Assembly: GCA_003336485.1 (NCBI GenBank)
Contig: QENH01000195.1
Span: forward strand, 1-52,990
Reading direction: 5' to 3'
Origin: Candidatus Methanophagales archaeon
GTDB lineage: Archaea > Halobacteriota > Syntropharchaeia > Alkanophagales > Methanospirareceae
DNA: 52,990 nt
In this document: positions 8,306 to 16,835 of the stretch, one piece after another
How the letters are laid out: every line of letters starts with the position of its first letter
Position numbering within the stretch: position 1 is the stretch's first letter
Program-made: the position numbers and the translations under genes
The notes under the pieces: generated by a model
What the model saw: the letters and a program-made list of their open reading frames with translations, nothing else
What the model was told of the DNA's origin: nothing
The model's database searches: none

Positions 8306-8680
8306 TTATTCAGCGATTTTAAATATCACTTCTGCAAACTCGGCAATTCGTTCCAGAGCTTCTGTTATTATTGCCATATCTAGGTTGTTGTACTTATGTA
8401 CAACTGCATTTCTTATGCCGTTGAACTCTTTTAATAGCTCTCCTTCTTTCAATCGGATTACATTTCCCTGTATTAATTTTTCTATGTTCGTGTAGTCATC
8501 CACTACAACTAATCCGAGCTCTTTTATTTTCATCGCTATTATGTCCATTCCGGACTCGATTCCGATCTGCAAGGAATAAAGTGCGGCTCGTTCTGTTACT
8601 TCACCCGTTATCTCATGGCGGTTTATGTATTCCAGTTCCCTTTCCAGTATCTCAATCTTCTTGAGGTATCTTTCGCTCAT
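8306..8680 (-). CDS. hepT: HepT-like ribonuclease toxin (DUF86, HEPN)
   Basis: The 124-residue helical protein carries RNAVVHKY (R90, H95, Y97), the RX4HXY motif of HepT. The GIESGMDI helix before it is typical of DUF86 proteins. HepT is an RNase toxin neutralised when MntA AMPylates the motif tyrosine. The gene starts inside the 3' end of the nucleotidyltransferase gene (29-bp overlap), the standard MntA/HepT arrangement. This pair is canonical, unlike the pair at 2379-3090. Confidence 0.88.
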   Translation of the reverse strand: MSERYLKKIEILERELEYINRHEITGEVTERAALYSLQIGIESGMDIIAMKIKELGLVVVDDYTNIEKLIQGNVIRLKEGELLKEFNGIRNAVVHKYNNLDMAIITEALERIAEFAEVIFKIAE

Positions 8681-9068
8681 TTTTTAGCCATGCCCGTCTC
8701 TGGTTTATCATTTCTCTTACACTTTTAAATTGGTTGCTCAAAACCCGATGTTCCATATCTTGCCATTCCTTTCTGTACCGGTAAAAGTAGTAAGATAGTT
8801 CTACTTCATCACCTATGATGACTTGATGATTATTGATAATGTCCATTTTTATGTGCAGCGGCAAATCCTCGAATATTTTTATGTCGTATTTCCCACCAAC
8901 TCGTTCAAATACGCTAAAAAGCACGCGCCTGGTGCTTGGTCTCACTAGCGCAATGTCTATGTCAGATCTCGTGGTTAGTTCGCCTTTCGCCGCGGAGCCG
9001 AATAGGAGCACGCCTTCTACTTCGTCTCTTATGAATTCAAAATCACTTTTTAGGTCTGAAAGCATCAT
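8652..9068 (-). CDS. mntA: MntA-like nucleotidyltransferase antitoxin
   Basis: The 138-residue protein has LLFGSAAKGELTTRSDIDIA, a complete GSX10DXD signature (G24, S25, D36, D38), and a later YDIKIFEDLPL that supplies the third acidic position. It is the antitoxin of the downstream HepT, which it is expected to inactivate by adding AMP to tyrosine. The long overlap with hepT fits coupled translation. The C-terminal ~40 residues are basic and helical. Confidence 0.87.
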   Translation of the reverse strand: MMLSDLKSDFEFIRDEVEGVLLFGSAAKGELTTRSDIDIALVRPSTRRVLFSVFERVGGKYDIKIFEDLPLHIKMDIINNHQVIIGDEVELSYYFYRYRKEWQDMEHRVLSNQFKSVREMINQRRAWLKNERKIPQED

Positions 9069-9210
9069 TGTTTTTATCGCATCATGCTTACATTAGGTAT
9101 TTACTTTTAGCTAGCCTGGCCCTCAAGTATCTTCTCTTCCTCTCTGTTTGTTAGATCTGTCACCACAGACACGACAAAATAACTTACGGAGTCTTTAGGT
9201 AACTAACTAA

Positions 9211-10098
9211 CTAACTTAGCATCCCTTGCCCTTTCAGCACAGCCTTCAACTTCTCCTCGTTTGATGCACTCAACGCGCCTAACGGAAGCCGAACGTGCCC
9301 GGCCGGCAGCCCCATCATATCCGCCGCTTTCTTTACTGGTATTGGATTCGTCTCCAAGAACATCGACTCAAACATAGGATATAAGCGTAGATTGATCTCT
9401 TTCGCCTTCTCTATCTCTCCGTTCAACATCGCATTTACCATCTCACTCATCGGCTTCGGTGCGATATTCGCAGCCACGGAAATCACGCCCTTACCGCCCA
9501 GGCTCATTATGGGCAGCGTAAGGAAATCATCGCCTGCAACAACCGTGAAATCAAGACCCTGTTCCGCGGCCAACATTATAATCGTGCCTATCTGTTTCAA
9601 ATCGCCAGAAGCTTCCTTCACTCCTTTTAGATTCTCTACTTCTGCCGCGAGCTCCACCATTGTCTCCGCATTTACATTTTGGCCTGTTCTCGAAGGTATG
9701 TTATAGGCAATCAAGGGTATATCCACAGCATCACCGACCAACTTAAAATGTTCCTTCAGCCCTTTCACATTCGGCTTGTTATAATAAGGTGTGATCACGA
9801 GGCAAGCGTCAGCGCCCACATCCTCTGCATATTTCGTTAGTACTATCGCCTCCTTTGTGTTATTCGAGCCGGACCCTGCTATCACAGGTACCGTCGAGCA
9901 GTCCACTACCACCTCTACCACTCGCTTATGCTCGTCATGAGAAATTGTCGCGGATTCACCGGTCGTACCACACGGTACTATCCCGGCTACACCGCCCTCT
10001 ATCGCGTGTTCCACAAGCCGCCTTAAACCGTCCTCATCCACTTCGTCATCCTTCGTAAACGGCGTTATAAGCGCCGGATACACACCTTCTATATTCAC
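9211..10098 (-). CDS. dapA: 4-hydroxy-tetrahydrodipicolinate synthase
   Basis: The 295-residue TIM-barrel enzyme condenses pyruvate with aspartate semialdehyde in lysine biosynthesis. The family residues are visible: GTTGE at 44-48, the catalytic Tyr132 in AYNIPSR, Arg137, and the Schiff-base Lys161 in KGVKEASGD. Length is normal. The ATG overlaps the stop of rps17e by 4 bp, so the two are co-transcribed; a dapA/rps17e neighbourhood is known in euryarchaea. No sign of transfer or damage. Confidence 0.95.
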   Translation of the reverse strand: MNIEGVYPALITPFTKDDEVDEDGLRRLVEHAIEGGVAGIVPCGTTGESATISHDEHKRVVEVVVDCSTVPVIAGSGSNNTKEAIVLTKYAEDVGADACLVITPYYNKPNVKGLKEHFKLVGDAVDIPLIAYNIPSRTGQNVNAETMVELAAEVENLKGVKEASGDLKQIGTIIMLAAEQGLDFTVVAGDDFLTLPIMSLGGKGVISVAANIAPKPMSEMVNAMLNGEIEKAKEINLRLYPMFESMFLETNPIPVKKAADMMGLPAGHVRLPLGALSASNEEKLKAVLKGQGMLS

Positions 10099-10286
10099 TG
10101 TTTCGACTCTCGCCTCTTCTTGTGTGTTATGTATCCTGCTATTCTATTCTGTACCCCTTTACCCTTTACGTTTGTATACTCCTTCACTATCTCCTTATTC
10201 ATGTCAAAGTCCTCTGAGATGTCTGGAACGTCCTTCAGTAATTGTTTCCCCAATTTCTTTACATATGTCGGTTTAACTGCGCCCAC
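10095..10286 (-). CDS. rps17e: 30S ribosomal protein S17e
   Basis: The 63-residue basic protein has the S17e pattern: VKPTYVKKLGKQLL at the N-terminus, DFDMNKEIVKEYT in the middle, and the hallmark NRIAGYITH near the end. It is an archaeal/eukaryotic small-subunit protein, so it is diagnostic of domain. The start is a GTG at 10286, preceded by a GA-rich stretch read as AGGAGAGGGGGAT. The stop overlaps the dapA start by 4 bp. Confidence 0.93.
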   Translation of the reverse strand: MGAVKPTYVKKLGKQLLKDVPDISEDFDMNKEIVKEYTNVKGKGVQNRIAGYITHKKRRESKQ

Positions 10287-10288
10287 CG

Positions 10289-10570
10289 TTAATCCCCCTC
10301 TCCTTTCTCACTGCCTTTACTTATATCCTCTATCTCTTCTCCCTTTTCACTACCTTCACTTATATCCTCTATCTCTTCGCCCTTATCTCTCACATCGCTC
10401 ACACCGATCATCAGAAATACCGCACCAACTAACAGCACAATGAGTGGAATAGCTCCTAATATGAGTGTTACCAGCGCATCTCTAAAGTAAGGCATCTGCG
10501 GAAGAACTAATATGCCTATTCCCACTATTACTAATATCAACCCTACCAATATCTCGCCAAATCCTTTCAT
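10289..10570 (-). CDS. Small two-helix membrane protein with acidic repeat tail
   Basis: The 93-residue protein has two hydrophobic segments (about 7-27 and 32-58), then a charged tail built from two copies of a 13-residue unit, GEEIEDISEGSEK and GEEIEDISKGSEK. I do not recognise a family. It sits between rps15 and rps17e, in the same direction and 2 bp from the rps17e start, so it is co-transcribed with ribosomal genes. The tail is encoded by a 39-bp tandem DNA repeat and probably varies in length. Confidence 0.65.
   Translation of the reverse strand: MKGFGEILVGLILVIVGIGILVLPQMPYFRDALVTLILGAIPLIVLLVGAVFLMIGVSDVRDKGEEIEDISEGSEKGEEIEDISKGSEKGEGD
10308..10385 (-). repeat. 39-bp tandem repeat in small membrane protein gene
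   Basis: Two adjacent, almost identical 39-bp units encode the acidic tail of the preceding entry. The two copies differ at only a few bases by eye. Confidence 0.7.
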
Positions 10571-10590
10571 TTTTTTATCTGCACCTCCTC

Positions 10591-11061
10591 TTATTTCCTC
10601 ATAATAAACTCGGCAATTTCCGGCTTATACCGCCATTCATCGGGTAAGACCGTCTCCCTTCTGTAATACTTCACAAGCCGCCTTATCTTCGATTCGGTTA
10701 ACTGCAACGATCTTTTATTGTGGACATCTTTCTTATTCACGTCTACATGCTTTCGTATCCGAAGCGCTTTCCGCATCAAATTCAGTAGGTCTTCCGGTAT
10801 CTCACCTGCGATATTCTTGCCCTTTAATATACCCGTTATTTTCTCTCCTGTAACCAGTACAACGCTCGGCACACCGTAGCGATCCCTTAGTATTGTCCCT
10901 ATTTCACTCGTTGTAACCCCTCTCTCATATAGCTCAACTACCTTTTTCTCTACTTCTTCTGCAGTCATCTCTACCCATTCGGGCACTGTTTCCATAAGCC
11001 TGAAGCTAAACGGCCTCTTCGAGCCAGATCTTCCACGCCTCCTTGCATACATTCTTGCCAT
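10591..11061 (-). CDS. rps15: 30S ribosomal protein S15 (archaeal S13e type)
   Basis: The protein matches archaeal uS15. It begins MARMYARRRGRSGSKRP, continues through VPEWVEMTAEEVE and TTSEIGTILRDRYGVPSV, and ends in the S15 core with LTESKIRRLVKYYR. The archaeal form has about 70 extra N-terminal residues compared with bacterial S15, and these are present. An in-frame ATG three codons upstream (11070) is possible, but the family start is the one given. Confidence 0.94.
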   Translation of the reverse strand: MARMYARRRGRSGSKRPFSFRLMETVPEWVEMTAEEVEKKVVELYERGVTTSEIGTILRDRYGVPSVVLVTGEKITGILKGKNIAGEIPEDLLNLMRKALRIRKHVDVNKKDVHNKRSLQLTESKIRRLVKYYRRETVLPDEWRYKPEIAEFIMRK

Positions 11062-11113
11062 TATCTTCATTCACCCAAAGCCTTCTATTTGCCTTTGCCT
11101 GATTATCTTATCG

Positions 11114-12343
11114 TCATTTGGTATATAAATATTTTATGATGTTCTTTGCCATCAACTTGATGAGACGGGGATTCTTTGAAAATTCATGAAACACAATAGA
11201 AGGGTAGTCCATATCGCCCATCTCTTGTATCTGTTGCAGTAGCGCCTCTTGTGACAAAGTCTGTAAAATCGTATCAAAGTCCTTGTCGCTAAGTATACAC
11301 CTTAACCGGTGAACCTTCACCCCAAACGCAATTTCATTGCCTATTTCCTTTCGCCATCGTCTTTCATATGCAGTCAGCATCTTTAGATCTCCAGTCAAGG
11401 ACGCTTTTGCCGCTATCTCTCCTGCCATCTTACCACATTTCATACCGTAATACACGCCGCCGCCAGTGACTGGTTTTACCTGTGCCGCGGCATCACCAAC
11501 CAATAAAATCCCTTTATCCGCCTGTACAGTTTGCCCTCGCTTTCGGACTCCTATTGGGATAGCACTCGCGGTAATTTTTGAACGTGCGCCTTTGTATCGC
11601 TTCGCTATGATTGGATGCTCCGCCAAAATCCCTTTTAAGTATCGCAAAGGGTTTGACTGTGCGGAAAAACGCTTGTCTATGCATAGCCCAATGCGGGCGA
11701 TGTTTTCCGCTCCAAGCGGAATAGCCCAAGCGAAAAAGCCAGGGGCAATAGAGTTACCAACGAAGATCTCTGCAAAATCAGCAAAATCATCTTCGGTTTT
11801 ATATACCCCTTCTACTTGCACGCAGTTCAGGAAGCTTTTTGCGACACGAAGCCCAGCCATTTTAGCCACTTTGCTATTTACACCATCGGCGCCAATAACT
11901 ACTCTTGCGCTTATTTCTTCTTTGCCATTCGCCGTACTTATCCGTAGCTTTGTCTCTCCTGCCCCCTTCGCCACACTTTTAACCCTGCACTTCAAAATGA
12001 CCTCAGCACCTTCTCTCTGCGCCTCGCTCGCCAATACGTTATCAAAAATATCGCGCCTAATAGCAAAAGCGCTCTTATCCAGTGATTCTAGCATTAATTC
12101 CTGTGACTGCGAACGAACAATAGCGCCTTTTATTTCGCAGTTTATGAATGATTTATCCTTTGTTTCGCTCTCTTCTATTGCTCTTTTACTTATAAGCCCT
12201 GCACATTGAACGGGCTTACCTATTTCCGCACCCGCCTCAATAATGAGTGTAGAAGCCCCCGCCTTTGCTGCATATTTCGCAGCCATGCAGCCCGCAGGCC
12301 CACCACCTACCACGACAACATCGTATTCGAGCATAGTAGACAT
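11114..12343 (-). CDS. Geranylgeranyl reductase family FAD enzyme (digeranylgeranylglycerophospholipid reductase)
   Basis: The 409-residue flavoprotein starts with an FAD-binding Rossmann fold ([13 protein letters not shown] at about 10-22), followed by a GKPVQCAGL motif. It has the second dinucleotide-binding strand [15 protein letters not shown], and [18 protein letters not shown] near residue 290. This is the geranylgeranyl reductase family, which saturates the isoprenoid chains of archaeal membrane lipids. The start could also be the in-frame ATG at 12334. It is divergent from rpl24, with a short shared promoter region. Family certain; substrate inferred from the archaeal context. Confidence 0.88.
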   Translation of the reverse strand: MSTMLEYDVVVVGGGPAGCMAAKYAAKAGASTLIIEAGAEIGKPVQCAGLISKRAIEESETKDKSFINCEIKGAIVRSQSQELMLESLDKSAFAIRRDIFDNVLASEAQREGAEVILKCRVKSVAKGAGETKLRISTANGKEEISARVVIGADGVNSKVAKMAGLRVAKSFLNCVQVEGVYKTEDDFADFAEIFVGNSIAPGFFAWAIPLGAENIARIGLCIDKRFSAQSNPLRYLKGILAEHPIIAKRYKGARSKITASAIPIGVRKRGQTVQADKGILLVGDAAAQVKPVTGGGVYYGMKCGKMAGEIAAKASLTGDLKMLTAYERRWRKEIGNEIAFGVKVHRLRCILSDKDFDTILQTLSQEALLQQIQEMGDMDYPSIVFHEFSKNPRLIKLMAKNIIKYLYTK

Positions 12344-12422
12344 AACAAATCCTTTTTATTTGGTAATGTTAATAAGAATTGTAGAAGATAGCCAAAGATG
12401 GATGATGAAAATGAAAGCTAAG

Positions 12423-12770
12423 ATGTCTAAGCAACCGAGAAAACAAAGGAAAGCAAGGTATAATGCACCGTTGCATATACTGCATAAGTACATGAGCGCG
12501 CCGCTTTCCCAGGATCTGCGAAGTAAATATGGGAAAAGGAGTTTCCCGCTGAGGAAAGGCGATACTGTGGTAGTAATGCGGGGCGATAGCAGAGGTAAAG
12601 AAGGCAAAGTGAGAACAGTAGACCTGAAGCGGGAGAAGATAACGGTGGAAGGCGTTGTTATTTCACGATCTGATTTATCCGAAGTGCCTCGACCTATGCA
12701 TCCCTCGAATGTTATGATAACAAAGATGGAACTGAAGGATAAGCAAAGAGAAAGTGCATTGAGTAGGTAG
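12423..12770 (+). CDS. rpl24: 50S ribosomal protein L24 (archaeal, KOW motif)
   Basis: The mature family start [18 protein letters not shown] is at 12423. In-frame ATGs at 12402, 12405 and 12411 are alternatives. A KOW motif follows ([21 protein letters not shown]), then [20 protein letters not shown], all typical of archaeal/eukaryotic uL24 (L26e). The gene is normally inside the S10/spc ribosomal operon; here it stands alone, divergent from a lipid-biosynthesis gene. A longer reading upstream overlaps the divergent gene and is not real. Confidence 0.9.
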   Translation: MSKQPRKQRKARYNAPLHILHKYMSAPLSQDLRSKYGKRSFPLRKGDTVVVMRGDSRGKEGKVRTVDLKREKITVEGVVISRSDLSEVPRPMHPSNVMITKMELKDKQRESALSR

Positions 12771-12800
12771 TTTTAGTGGGCTGAATGCAGTTAGAGGTTT

Positions 12801-13355
12801 TTATATTTTTGTATTGACCTTTACAGGTACGTTTAGCCCGGTTATTTCCTTATGTAGTGTGGCTATCCGCGTTATAGAAGGATGATTTTCACCTAATTTA
12901 GCCTTTAAATGTGCTATTTCGTGTTCTATGCTCGTTCTCCTTATCCCGTCTATCAAGTTATCCGCATGCGTGACTATCTTCTCTTCCATTGTTCTTGGCA
13001 TAAAATCTACATCCTGAGGCAGCCCCTGTTCTTTTGCTTCTTCTGCTGTTATTCCCGCGCCCACATGCCGCTGTATTATTCTTACCACTCGCTCATCCAG
13101 CTTTAACGCTTTCGCTACTTCGCCACCTACAAAACCATGATCTATGCCATGTGTGCAACTCCTACCAATATCATGGAGCAAAGCCCCCCTAAAAATTAAC
13201 TCTTCGTCTACACGACCAAAATAATAACGACGCGCGAACTCCAATGCGAGTTCGGAAACGGCAACACAATGTTCGATAACCCTCGCCTTACATCCCACAT
13301 CACGCAGTAACTTTATGCTCTCGTCTCTTATTACCCTCTTATCTTCTTCTTCCAC
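12801..13355 (-). CDS. HD-superfamily phosphohydrolase (HDIG type, TIGR00295-like)
   Basis: The 184-residue protein has the HD metal site: H29 in RVIEHC, H61-D62 in LLHDIGR, a following HGIDHG, and a late Asp in THADNLIDG. This matches a small archaeal HDIG family whose members hydrolyse phosphodiester or nucleotide substrates; the exact substrate is unknown. It overlaps the tfe gene by 25 bp, so it is likely co-transcribed with tfe and possibly involved in RNA or nucleotide metabolism. Length and all metal ligands are intact. Confidence 0.8.
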   Translation of the reverse strand: MEEEDKRVIRDESIKLLRDVGCKARVIEHCVAVSELALEFARRYYFGRVDEELIFRGALLHDIGRSCTHGIDHGFVGGEVAKALKLDERVVRIIQRHVGAGITAEEAKEQGLPQDVDFMPRTMEEKIVTHADNLIDGIRRTSIEHEIAHLKAKLGENHPSITRIATLHKEITGLNVPVKVNTKI

Positions 13356-13837
13356 TTCTCGATTTTAGCTATATCCGCCTCTAACTTTTTTATCAAAATA
13401 CTGTTATCAGAAAATTCGAAATTCGCGTTACATTCATCACACCAGAAGTCTTTCTCTACTGCATCTTCAAACAAAACACGCTGACATTTACACTGGTAAA
13501 ATACCCCGCCACGCTCATATTCCAATTTATTACATAAGTCAGCCAACTCTACTTCCGCTTCTTCTTCCATTATCTTCGTAACATTGTCCTGATTAAAGCA
13601 CCAGAGATAGGTGATCCAGCCGCTATTATCATCGCGTTCTGTTCGGTATTCCGCTATTCTGTTCTCATATAACCGGTACAGAACCTTTCTCACCGCAGTG
13701 AGCTTGGTGTCACACAGCTTTGCAATTTCCTCGTCTGTTATTTCGCCATCTGGAACATTCGCCATTATCTCCAGTCCCTCATCCCCTACCATTTTCCGAA
13801 AATATTCCTTCACTAGGGGATTGTCTGAGTCCAACAT
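13331..13837 (-). CDS. tfe: Transcription factor E (TFIIE-alpha homologue)
   Basis: The 168-residue protein has an N-terminal winged helix (EITDEEIAKLCDTKLTAVRK, then VLYRLYENRIAEY) and a C-terminal zinc ribbon with CKC, 14 residues, then CDEC. This is archaeal TFE, which helps open promoters with TBP/TFB and RNA polymerase. A TATA-like element lies about 24 bases upstream of the ATG on the minus strand, so the message is probably leaderless. The 3' end overlaps the HD phosphohydrolase gene. Confidence 0.93.
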   Translation of the reverse strand: MLDSDNPLVKEYFRKMVGDEGLEIMANVPDGEITDEEIAKLCDTKLTAVRKVLYRLYENRIAEYRTERDDNSGWITYLWCFNQDNVTKIMEEEAEVELADLCNKLEYERGGVFYQCKCQRVLFEDAVEKDFWCDECNANFEFSDNSILIKKLEADIAKIEKWKKKIRG

Positions 13838-13856
13838 TTCTTACACCAAATAGCTA

Positions 13857-13868
13857 TTATAAACTTTG
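13857..13868 (-). promoter_or_regulatory. TATA-like promoter of tfe (leaderless)
   Basis: On the minus strand the sequence AAAGTTTATAAT is centred about 24 bases before the tfe ATG. That is the distance expected between an archaeal TATA box and the start site of a leaderless mRNA. Confidence 0.5.
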
Positions 13869-13984
13869 ATAAAGATAAACTTTTATCCGCTTTTCCAAGA
13901 ATTTCGAAGACCTAAACGAAAACGGCAAGTTTTAGGATGTTGCTGCTATTATCCCAAAATAGTCACTTTCCTCCTGCCGCGCAT

Positions 13985-14095
13985 CCGCCGCGAAATCAAT
14001 GATTAACACAGAAAGAAATCAAATCCGTGTAAATCAGTATAAATCTGCGTCCTAAGATTAGATTTACAGGTAGAAGTTATACTTTATACACAACG
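13985..14095 (-). repeat. Dispersed intergenic repeat, copy A
   Basis: Read on the minus strand, this starts with a GTTGTGTATAAAGTATAAC tail, continues with TTCTACCTGTAAATCTAATC and AGGACGC, then a degenerate AATCTGCGT/AATCCGTGT-type stretch. Related copies occur at about 27060, 30585, 33985 and 50655. No coding potential. It fills most of the gap between tfe and the next gene. Confidence 0.65.
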
Positions 14096-14231
14096 AGAAA
14101 ATCACCAAACATTTATATGCTTTGAGCCCATTCAGAAATCCCTACACCCAGGATTTGAAGCGATTAAAGGCGTTACTAAATTTAAAGGAAGAGGGATAAG
14201 AATAAATGCATAGAGGTGAGAATAGCGCGAG

Positions 14232-14993
14232 ATGTTAAAGATATGGACAGACCTTTCGAGCTACTGTCAGGAGCATAAGGTAATATCAGAAGGAGAACTC
14301 GCGTTGAAGATAAGCGAGTGTGTAAGTGCGCTAAGCGATGCTGATAGGGACGAGTTAGCGAGTAAATTGGGTGGCGATCCAGAAGAGATGATCTTCAAGA
14401 GCATAACGAGCGAAGAGAAACTTTCTGTTTTCTCTCCTGACATGCATACCAGGATAAACTATCAAGGCGAGATATTTTACTGCTTGCCAACACATGGATA
14501 CATGAGTGAGGAACTGGCGGCCGCGTTTTTACGTTGGACGAAGCTACGAAGCCCTACAAATGCACTAAAAAGCGTGGTAATATCGTTTTTGAAACGCAGT
14601 GAGTATCAGGTAAACGAAGGTAAATCGGAAGGGGAACATCTTGAGTTGATGGCGGTGAAAAATGATGATGAACACAGAACCATACACATCTTCGTTTTAC
14701 CTTCGATTACGTTTGTGCCGCATTTTGTCGACGGACGTCACTTAGAGTGGTCCGAATCAGGGGAAGAGGTGGTGATCGTTGTTCCAACAGAGAAGACGCC
14801 TGCACCTTTTATCTCGTTCTTCCGTGGGCATGACGTTAGTGACGCGATGATATGGGTTGCCGATGTGGGGAAGAATACAATAGACCCGTTTATAGGTATT
14901 CCCTCGGATGAAGCAATAGAGAACAATTTCGCGAATCCGAGACAGGCGCGTAGAGCGGTAAGTATCTGGATGCAGAATATGCACTTCATCTAG
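14232..14993 (+). CDS. Unrecognised 253-residue protein
   Basis: I do not recognise this protein. It is soluble, acidic and mixed alpha/beta, with a helical N-terminal half (1-120) and a beta-rich middle (KSEGEHLELMAVKNDDEHRT, then IHIFVLPSITFVPHF). The E-x-L...H-I-F-V pattern could be a degenerate nuclease-like fold, but I cannot support that. GAGGTGA at 14213-14219 is a good ribosome binding site for the ATG at 14232. The next gene starts 2 bp after its stop, so the two form an operon. Neither has a known partner nearby. Confidence 0.65.
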   Translation: MLKIWTDLSSYCQEHKVISEGELALKISECVSALSDADRDELASKLGGDPEEMIFKSITSEEKLSVFSPDMHTRINYQGEIFYCLPTHGYMSEELAAAFLRWTKLRSPTNALKSVVISFLKRSEYQVNEGKSEGEHLELMAVKNDDEHRTIHIFVLPSITFVPHFVDGRHLEWSESGEEVVIVVPTEKTPAPFISFFRGHDVSDAMIWVADVGKNTIDPFIGIPSDEAIENNFANPRQARRAVSIWMQNMHFI

Positions 14994-14995
14994 TT

Positions 14996-15475
14996 GTGGT
15001 GCTATGTGATAAAGATTTTGGTAAAGCTTTTTGCTTACAAAATGGTTTATCAAGAACTATGCCAAAGTGGGAGATCCATAATAAATGGGCGGCGAAGATG
15101 GGGCTAACCAGAGAAACCACAGACTTTGTGAATGATTTAAGTGACTTCCCGGAAAAGAACCAGGAGTTTATAGTGTTCTGTGAGCGCGAGGGAGAAGAAA
15201 TAATCATACAGTTAGCAAAGCGCCATGATTTTAAAATGATAATGAAAATCCCAAAGTATCTTCAGATACTTTTTATGCGAGAAAAGGGGAGCGAATACGT
15301 AAAGGCGTGGTACTTGCATTATGTCCTGGATTATATAAGGATGGCACCGGCGCTGACTGCGGAAGAGGTATTAAAAAGGACAGAGGACCGATTTGAACCC
15401 TGTCATGAATTAGAAGCGATAAAGGGATTTGTGATAGAAAACGCAGATGCGATTGTATATGATTGCAGGTTGTAG
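14996..15475 (+). CDS. Unrecognised 159-residue protein, coupled to the gene upstream
   Basis: The gene begins with GTG at 14996, immediately after the upstream stop; an in-frame ATG at 15059 (MPKWEIHNKW) is an alternative start. The product is helical, with a DFVNDLSDFPEKNQEFIVF segment, several aromatic residues and no membrane segment or known motif. The tight spacing suggests it works with the 253-residue neighbour. I cannot assign a function. Confidence 0.55.
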   Translation: MVLCDKDFGKAFCLQNGLSRTMPKWEIHNKWAAKMGLTRETTDFVNDLSDFPEKNQEFIVFCEREGEEIIIQLAKRHDFKMIMKIPKYLQILFMREKGSEYVKAWYLHYVLDYIRMAPALTAEEVLKRTEDRFEPCHELEAIKGFVIENADAIVYDCRL

Positions 15476-15977
15476 CGTCCGTCCATATCCGCTTCGCTTT
15501 TTAGCTACCTTTTAGCTGCCTTGCACCTTCGGGTAAAAACGAGGAGTGGCGATGAAACATGTGGTCCGAGGTGCACATCTGTACGATAATGAAAGCGACA
15601 ACCTCCAAGTTGCGGACAGCTTTGTCTACAGATCGCTTGTCTCTTGGGTAAAGGTAGCGATCCCACAGCTACTGGTATCTCAGCAGGCACAGTGATTCAC
15701 GCGCTATTTTTAGATCGGCGATTCTTTCTGGCATGGGCAATATATATGTATCAGAAATGCTCAATATCGGTGGATTTTATTTTGTGTTTGCTTCAATTGT
15801 GCATGATAAAGCGTCCCTATATCCTTTTACAGCAAAAACAAAAACGAAAGTAAAATAAAAACAAGAACACGGAGGATTGATGTCTGAATTAGGTTTTCCA
15901 TTTTCTGGTCTTTTGTCTATCCACCAAAAAGTTTATAAAAGGAAAAATTTTTCTAATAATTACTTCGAGGGGCAGAT
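15476..15977. other. 502-bp gap: unexplained sequence plus promoter of the next operon
   Basis: The first 220 bases are GC-richer than the rest and contain imperfect inverted and direct patches (tttttagctacc / ttttagctgcc; cacagctactgg). One 47-codon plus-strand reading starts at 15552 with a valine- and aspartate-rich peptide. None matches a gene or RNA I know. It could be the scar of a mobile element or a structured RNA. The last ~80 bases are AT-rich and carry a clear TATA box and Shine-Dalgarno for the gene at 15978. Confidence 0.4.
15931..15972 (+). promoter_or_regulatory. Promoter and Shine-Dalgarno of the KGGVGR operon
   Basis: A run of A (BRE-like) precedes TTTATAAAA at about 15932-15940, and GAGGGG lies at 15967-15972, 5 bases before the ATG at 15978. 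No other promoter-like element is obvious within the three following genes, which overlap or nearly touch. Confidence 0.6.
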
Positions 15978-16835
15978 ATGAAAAACATATTTGATATGGC
16001 AGATCAAAATTCGGATAATCTAAAAACCAGGCATAAGTTATTGAAAGAGAAGCATGAGAATCAAAATAATTTGGATTTATTTAAAAATTTTATTGACTTT
16101 ATGAGGGATAAACCGACTATTTCGATAAATATTAGGCAAGGGGTATTAATTAGTTTTTTAATTCAAGGGGTATATAAAAACCGATATGAAGTTACAACGG
16201 AACGAATAGAAGAGTTAAATGGCAAAAGAAAAATAGGAATATCCCATGAAACTGCAATGGATTTGCAATTAAAACCCCATAAAAAAGAGAGGAAGATTTT
16301 TAATAGCACCTTTGAATGTGCTGAAAAATTTAAGTATGGTGCTTTAAACATCGGAGGACTTGGTCCAGAGAAGTTCGGAGAATATTGTGTTATAATTAAA
16401 CGAAAACAATCAAATGAATATTCATTGTTAGCATTCATTAAAGAGGATAGTCTTAAATATGTCGAAGAAAATTCTGTGGACGTTGAACGGTTATCTCGAG
16501 ATATTGCAAATAGAGAATGTGTACCTGCTTTGGTAGCTCTCAAACACGAAAATGAAATAGGAGGAATTCCTTTTGATGAATTGGCATCTATGATCTGTAG
16601 CAATGAAGGTTATATTGAAGCTATAACGAAAGGCGAAATCAAAAATGTACATATAGAGTGTGTAAGAATGAGGCAAAGTGTTTCAAATCGTTTCGAGAAT
16701 GACTTATATAAAGCCCTCATTTCTGAATTATCAGATGCGGAAGAAAGATATTGGCTAGAGGCTTTTATTAATATGCGTGATCTTTTACATAACCTGGGGA
16801 TTCGAGTGGAGGTAATAGACGAAAATGGAAATTAA
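15978..16835 (+). CDS. Unrecognised first protein of the KGGVGR operon
   Basis: The 285-residue protein has no family I can name. It is soluble and lysine-rich at the N-terminus. A distinctive core reads YGALNIGGLGPEKFGEYCVI at about residues 114-133, followed by SLLAFIKEDSLKY. The C-terminal half (about 150-285) is helical with several charged stretches. It is the first gene of a compact operon, overlapping the second gene by 11 bp, with an archaeal promoter and Shine-Dalgarno just upstream. From context it may be the effector or the sensor of a system switched by the downstream ATPase; that is inference. Base composition is AT-rich compared with the core genes around it. Confidence 0.7.
   Translation: MKNIFDMADQNSDNLKTRHKLLKEKHENQNNLDLFKNFIDFMRDKPTISINIRQGVLISFLIQGVYKNRYEVTTERIEELNGKRKIGISHETAMDLQLKPHKKERKIFNSTFECAEKFKYGALNIGGLGPEKFGEYCVIIKRKQSNEYSLLAFIKEDSLKYVEENSVDVERLSRDIANRECVPALVALKHENEIGGIPFDELASMICSNEGYIEAITKGEIKNVHIECVRMRQSVSNRFENDLYKALISELSDAEERYWLEAFINMRDLLHNLGIRVEVIDENGN

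Noticed and set aside
10120-10443. Ser/Leu/Pro-rich plus-strand reading opposite rps17e and the small membrane protein
   Set aside because: It is a shadow of a repeated, pyrimidine-rich strand and is explained by the minus-strand genes.
11466-12209. 247-codon plus-strand reading opposite the geranylgeranyl reductase
   Set aside because: It is an antisense shadow; the minus-strand flavoprotein motifs are complete and in frame.
12243-12422. N-terminal extension of rpl24
   Set aside because: It overlaps the divergent reductase gene, has no L24 homology, and the family start lies at 12423.
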